NCBI GenBank assembly: GCA_964606295.1
Contig: CAZSFR010000028.1
Coordinates: 1 to 7,631 of the forward strand
Direction of reading: 5' to 3'
Length of the DNA: 7,631 nucleotides
Source: JAGOPB01 sp964606295
Lineage (GTDB): Bacteria; Patescibacteriota; Minisyncoccia; Phycocordibacterales; UBA9973
In this document: in pieces, positions 5,608-7,631 of the stretch
Layout of the letters: the number at the start of each line of letters is the position of its first letter
Position numbering within the stretch: position 1 is the first letter of the stretch
Position numbers and translations under genes: made by a program
Notes under the pieces: model-generated
Databases searched by the model: none
Told to the model about the DNA's origin: nothing
What the model saw: only the letters and a program-made list of their open reading frames with translations

Positions 5608-5939
5608 TAAAGACACTAAAAAAATATTTTCATATATCTCACAAAATCAGAGCTTTCGAAAAGGAGCGTATATTTCGTAAGCCAGACACTGTGCATTTGT
5701 GGAACTCAGTACTCTTTGGTAGCTTTATTGCATTTGCAATCTCGGTTGCTTGGCACACATATCAGTTTTATAAACTACAAGAACAGGATTTTACGAAAAC
5801 GTATATCGAAAGTTCTGTAGTTAACGAAAAGATAAATGAAAACAACTTAGATGCAGTGCTTTTGAAATTTGAGAACAGAGAGAAAGAATTTGAGTCGCTC
5901 AGGGCGATGGCTCCTGTAATCGTTGACCCATCTGTCTAA
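5604..5939 (+). CDS. Small single-helix membrane protein of the pilus operon, unknown
   Basis: The 111-aa product is not recognised. It has a strongly basic N-terminal segment (about 1-26, many Lys, Arg and His), a single hydrophobic helix (about 33-53, NSVLFGSFIAFAISVAW), and a charged C-terminal helix (about 57-100) ending in MAPVIVDPSV. The positive N-terminus implies it faces the cytoplasm. There is no lipobox, so it is not a PilP-type lipoprotein. Its ATG overlaps the pilO stop as ATGA, so it is the last gene of the pilM-N-O unit. The most economical inference is a fourth, lineage-specific component of the inner-membrane pilus platform. Its last codons contain the -35 element of the next operon's promoter (5923-5928). 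Confidence 0.8.
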   Translation: MIKTLKKYFHISHKIRAFEKERIFRKPDTVHLWNSVLFGSFIAFAISVAWHTYQFYKLQEQDFTKTYIESSVVNEKINENNLDAVLLKFENREKEFESLRAMAPVIVDPSV

Positions 5940-5951
5940 TATTGCTATATT
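5923..5951 (+). promoter_or_regulatory. Strong sigma-70 promoter of the tRNA-rRNA modification-L19 operon
   Basis: TTGACC (5923-5928) and TATATT (5946-5951) each match consensus at five of six positions and are exactly 17 bp apart. TGC at 5943-5945 makes it an extended -10 as well. Transcription should start near 5958, about 15 nt before tRNA-Arg(TCT). The -35 lies inside the last codons of the preceding gene. This is the best full promoter in the window, as expected for stable RNA genes. Confidence 0.8.
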
Positions 5952-5972
5952 GCAAACGCCCTTAATATAGTT

Positions 5973-6044
5973 GCCCCTGTAGTTAAATGGATATAACTGC
6001 GGACTTCTAAGCCGTTATTCGAGGTTCGATTCCTCGCGGGGGCA
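5973..6044 (+). tRNA. tRNA-Arg(TCT)
   Basis: The acceptor stem GCCCCTG pairs with CGGGGGC (6037-6043, one T-G wobble), with discriminator A6044. The D arm is GTTA/TAAC with an AATGGATA loop, the same loop as in tRNA-Arg(GCG). The anticodon stem GCGGA/GCCGT encloses CTTCTAA, anticodon TCT at 6006-6008, reading AGA and AGG. The T arm is CGAGG/CCTCG around TTCGATT. The closing pair of the anticodon stem is an A6003-G6011 mismatch. CCA is not encoded. It is first in the operon driven from 5923-5951 and lies 40 nt before tRNA-Val. Confidence 0.93.
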
Positions 6045-6084
6045 CACTAGGGAGAAAAATTATTTGTGACAAGGACAAATTTTC

Positions 6085-6158
6085 GGGCGATTAGCTCAGT
6101 TGGTTAGAGCGCCTCTCTTACAAAGAGGAGGCCACAGGTTCGAATCCTGTATCGCCCA
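6085..6158 (+). tRNA. tRNA-Val(TAC)
   Basis: The acceptor stem GGGCGAT pairs with ATCGCCC (6151-6157), with discriminator A6158. The D arm is GCTC/GAGC with a GTTGG-type loop. The anticodon stem CCTCT/AGAGG encloses CTTACAA, anticodon TAC at 6119-6121, reading GUA and other GUN codons. The T arm is ACAGG/CCTGT around TTCGAAT. All stems are fully paired. CCA is not encoded (ACA follows the acceptor). The pseudouridine synthase ATG begins at 6160, after a single intervening base, so tRNA 3' processing and mRNA 5' formation are the same event. Confidence 0.96.
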
Positions 6159-6159
6159 C

Positions 6160-7002
6160 ATGAATGTGCCACCAATTCTCTATGAAGACAAATACTTGTT
6201 CGTTTTCGACAAGCCTGTTGGGCTGATGGTGCACCCTGACGGGAGAACGAAGAAAACGACACTTTCAGATATTTTGGCAAAGGAATATCCGGAATTAAAG
6301 AAAGTCGGGGAACCGTATATAGTCGAAAGTAGAAAGTTGAAAGTTGAAAGTAAAAATATAAAAAAGGGGGGCGAAATAGATGCCGATGAAGATCTCGCAG
6401 GATCGGAATCTATCCTTCGTCCGGGAATCGTTCACCGTCTTGATCAAGAAACATCAGGATGTCTCATTGTTGCAAAAACTCAAAAGTCCTTCCTTTTCCT
6501 CAAGGAGCAATTTAAAAGTCATCATATCCGCAAAGAATATCACGCGTTCGTTTGGGGCTGGCCGTCACGAGACTTTGGCGAAATCAATTCTCCGATTGGG
6601 AGAAGTAAGACAGATTTCAGGCGTTGGTCTTCGGGCAGGGGAACACGAGGAGAATTACGAGAAGCTATCACGCATTATCGCATGCTTCACAAATTTAATG
6701 ACGATAGCGACGAGAGTTCTCGTCAAAAGGAAGGGCATGCATTTTGCTATGTTGCACTCTTTCCGAAAACAGGCCGGACGCACCAACTCCGTGTTCATAT
6801 GAAATATCTCAATCATCCAATTGTGGGGGACAGTCTTTATGGTGGGAGTAGAAAGGACGCCTTAGGTTTCAAAAGACTTGCTCTTCATGCGCGTAAAATA
6901 AGTTTCAAAACGCCAGATGGCAAGGTGCACGAAGTAGAAGCGCCATTTCCGGCTGATTTCAAAAGAACCTTGCAAAAACACACTTCGCGTGCTAAAGTGT
7001 AG
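6160..7002 (+). CDS. RluA-family large-subunit rRNA pseudouridine synthase
   Basis: The 280-aa enzyme isomerises specific uridines in RNA, most likely 23S rRNA, to pseudouridine. Motifs seen: FDKPVGLMVHP (16-26), the catalytic GIVHRLDQETSGCLIVAKT (89-107, catalytic D95), RKEYHAFVWG (124-133), SPIGRS (144-149), PKTGRTHQLRVHM (202-214) and HPIVGDSLYGG (219-229). It lacks the N-terminal S4 domain of RluD/RluC and is close to RluA in layout. An atypical linker of about 25 residues (roughly 56-84) separates the N-terminal strand region from the catalytic loop and contains a 7-bp tandem repeat. I choose ATG 6160, since upstream codons lie inside tRNA-Val. There is no ribosome binding site. rplS follows after 6 nt. 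Confidence 0.93.
   Translation: MNVPPILYEDKYLFVFDKPVGLMVHPDGRTKKTTLSDILAKEYPELKKVGEPYIVESRKLKVESKNIKKGGEIDADEDLAGSESILRPGIVHRLDQETSGCLIVAKTQKSFLFLKEQFKSHHIRKEYHAFVWGWPSRDFGEINSPIGRSKTDFRRWSSGRGTRGELREAITHYRMLHKFNDDSDESSRQKEGHAFCYVALFPKTGRTHQLRVHMKYLNHPIVGDSLYGGSRKDALGFKRLALHARKISFKTPDGKVHEVEAPFPADFKRTLQKHTSRAKV
6325..6352 (+). repeat. Four tandem 7-bp units inside the pseudouridine synthase gene
   Basis: Four contiguous heptamers, GAAAGTA, GAAAGTT, GAAAGTT and GAAAGTA, occupy 28 bp. They encode the non-conserved linker around residues 56-64 (ESRKLKVESK). Seven is not a multiple of three, so gain or loss of one unit would shift the frame before the catalytic HRLD motif. Confidence 0.9.
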
Positions 7003-7005
7003 CGC
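6980..7005 (+). promoter_or_regulatory. Alternative hairpins just before rplS
   Basis: ACACTT (6980-6985) pairs with AAGTGT (6995-7000). The competing stem GTGCTA (6989-6994) pairs with TAGCGC (7000-7005, one T-G), ending 3 nt before the rplS ATG. They share bases and exclude each other. They could tune initiation at rplS, or be chance pairing in the end of the preceding gene. Confidence 0.25.
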
Positions 7006-7008
7006 ATT

Positions 7009-7458
7009 ATGAAAAACGCACTAGCTATAAGCCCAATCAATGTCGAGGAGCGAAAGAAGCTCGATGTAAGAGCCGGCGATACAATAAAAGTCTGGTCAAA
7101 AATCCAGGAAAAAGGGAAAATTCGTCTTCAGGCATATGAAGGTCTCGTCTTAGCACGAAAGCACGGTACTGAAGCTGGGGCGACTATTACTGTTCGTAAG
7201 GTTTCAAATGGTATTGGCGTTGAACGTATTTTTCCACTGTATTCCCCAAACATTGATAAGATTGAAATACTCAAGAGAGCAGAAGTTCGAAAATCAAAAC
7301 TTTATTACATCCGCGAGAAAGTAGCCAAGGAAATCCGTCGTCGCATGAAGCAGGCAGCGTATGTGGGTCCTACAAACACAGATGATGGAGAAGATATGCC
7401 GGAAGAAGTTGTTGCAGAAGAAACTAAAGAAGAAGTAAAAGAAGCAAAAACAGAATAA
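7009..7458 (+). CDS. rplS: 50S ribosomal protein L19
   Basis: The 149-aa product is bacterial L19 (bL19), located at the 30S-50S interface. Diagnostic segments are VRAGDTIKVWSKI (20-32), RLQAYEGLVLARK (39-51), TVRKVSNGIGVERIFPLYSP (61-80), IDKIEILKRAEVRKSKLYY (82-100) and the basic helix near 105-115. Canonical L19 is about 115 aa. Here residues from about 117 form an extra, strongly acidic, probably disordered tail (TDDGEDMPEEVVAEE and onward). No Shine-Dalgarno precedes ATG 7009; the gene begins 6 nt after the pseudouridine synthase stop and is last in its operon, directly before the intrinsic terminator. In many bacteria rplS follows rpsP-rimM-trmD, so pairing with an RluA-family enzyme and tRNAs is a different arrangement. 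Confidence 0.96.
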   Translation: MKNALAISPINVEERKKLDVRAGDTIKVWSKIQEKGKIRLQAYEGLVLARKHGTEAGATITVRKVSNGIGVERIFPLYSPNIDKIEILKRAEVRKSKLYYIREKVAKEIRRRMKQAAYVGPTNTDDGEDMPEEVVAEETKEEVKEAKTE

Positions 7459-7460
7459 AT

Positions 7461-7488
7461 AAAAAAACACCCAAAAGGGTGTTTTTTT
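7461..7488 (+). terminator. Intrinsic terminator of the tRNA-rplS operon
   Basis: CACCC (7468-7472) pairs with GGGTG (7477-7481) around an AAAA loop. The stem extends through seven A-T pairs to 12 bp (7461-7472 with 7477-7488). The T-run follows the GC stem and the matching A-run precedes it, so it could act in both directions. It begins 2 nt after the rplS stop. Confidence 0.95.
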
Positions 7489-7631
7489 ATTGTGTGTTTA
7501 TTGTACCAAGCTCGCACCTATTTCCAAAACCGATGACTTCGCACGCTCCGCGTGCGTGGTGGCTTGAAACTGCCCTGTACGCTCGGAGAAAGCCCCACGC
7601 ACTGGCGAGTACGCCAGCAACCCCGAAAGAA
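7489..7631. other. GC-rich hairpin-rich intergenic tail
   Basis: No confident gene is visible after the terminator. Perfect hairpins are CGCACGC/GCGTGCG (7540-7546 with 7550-7556, loop TCC) and CTGGCG/CGCCAG (7602-7607 with 7612-7617, loop AGTA). A competing long-range stem is possible between GTA-CTCG (7577-7579 and 7582-7585) and CGAGTAC (7606-7612). The style resembles the left-edge spacer (GC-rich stems, three-base pyrimidine loops, shared octamer CTTCGCAC at 107-114 and 7537-7544). A minus-strand open frame runs from the window edge to a TAA at 7487-7489, but I do not recognise it as a protein. Confidence 0.5.

Noticed and set aside
6100..6159. N-terminal extension of the pseudouridine synthase by 20 codons
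   Set aside because: These codons lie within tRNA-Val and are a typical tRNA-derived artefact; family homology starts after ATG 6160.
7487..7631. Minus-strand open frame running from the right edge to a TAA in the terminator
   Set aside because: Position would suit a convergent gene, but the translation shows no recognisable domain and the DNA is dominated by perfect hairpins; left as uncertain spacer.
1..7631. CRISPR array, transposase or phage genes
   Set aside because: No regularly spaced repeats, no terminal inverted repeats with a transposase, and no phage structural gene were seen.

Overview
The window looks like chromosomal DNA from a Candidate Phyla Radiation (Patescibacteria) bacterium, most likely of the Parcubacteria/Paceibacteria side. 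This is inferred from small tightly packed genes, very short intergenic gaps, few Shine-Dalgarno sequences, a PilM/PilN/PilO cluster with no outer-membrane secretin genes beside it, and a two-helix membrane protein of a type I associate with these genomes. TGA is used as a stop in at least four genes (ruvX, the sigma factor, the 213-aa secreted protein and pilO). The code is therefore the standard bacterial one, not the TGA=Gly code of Gracilibacteria/Absconditabacteria. Every confident gene and tRNA is on the + strand.

Layout: (1) 1-206 holds no convincing gene. It contains a small hairpin and a compact four-way-junction, cloverleaf-like element (67-142), then a promoter that places ruvX on an almost leaderless transcript. 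(2) ruvX (207-623) overlaps a small tRNA-binding OB-fold gene (620-1006) by 4 nt, followed by tRNA-Arg(GCG) (1045-1116). (3) 1195-2809 is a three-gene unit: an ECF-like sigma factor, a one-helix membrane protein that may be its anti-sigma factor, and a secreted helical protein. (4) 2882-3355 is a two-helix membrane protein behind an extended -10 whose predicted transcription start coincides with the start codon. (5) 3440-5939 is a type IV pilus inner-membrane assembly operon: pilM, pilN, pilO and a 111-aa one-helix protein, all overlapping. (6) A strong promoter (5923-5951) appears to drive tRNA-Arg(TCT), tRNA-Val(TAC), an RluA-family rRNA pseudouridine synthase and ribosomal protein L19, ending at a clean intrinsic terminator (7461-7488). 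(7) 7489-7631 is a GC-rich, hairpin-rich tail without a convincing gene.

How they work together: the last operon is a translation module (two tRNAs, an rRNA-modifying enzyme, a ribosomal protein). The pilM-N-O unit would build the cytoplasmic and inner-membrane platform of a type IV pilus, the likely tool for host attachment or DNA uptake in these reduced organisms. The sigma/membrane/secreted trio resembles a cell-envelope sensing circuit, but its signal and targets cannot be read from this window.

The most noteworthy points are recurring -10 boxes only 7-12 nt before start codons (leaderless expression), the pseudouridine synthase gene starting one base after tRNA-Val so that tRNA 3' processing would create its mRNA 5' end, a 7-bp tandem repeat in a linker of that enzyme, the sigma/anti-sigma-like/secreted trio, tRNA-Arg with a GCG rather than ACG anticodon, and the cloverleaf-like element at the left edge.
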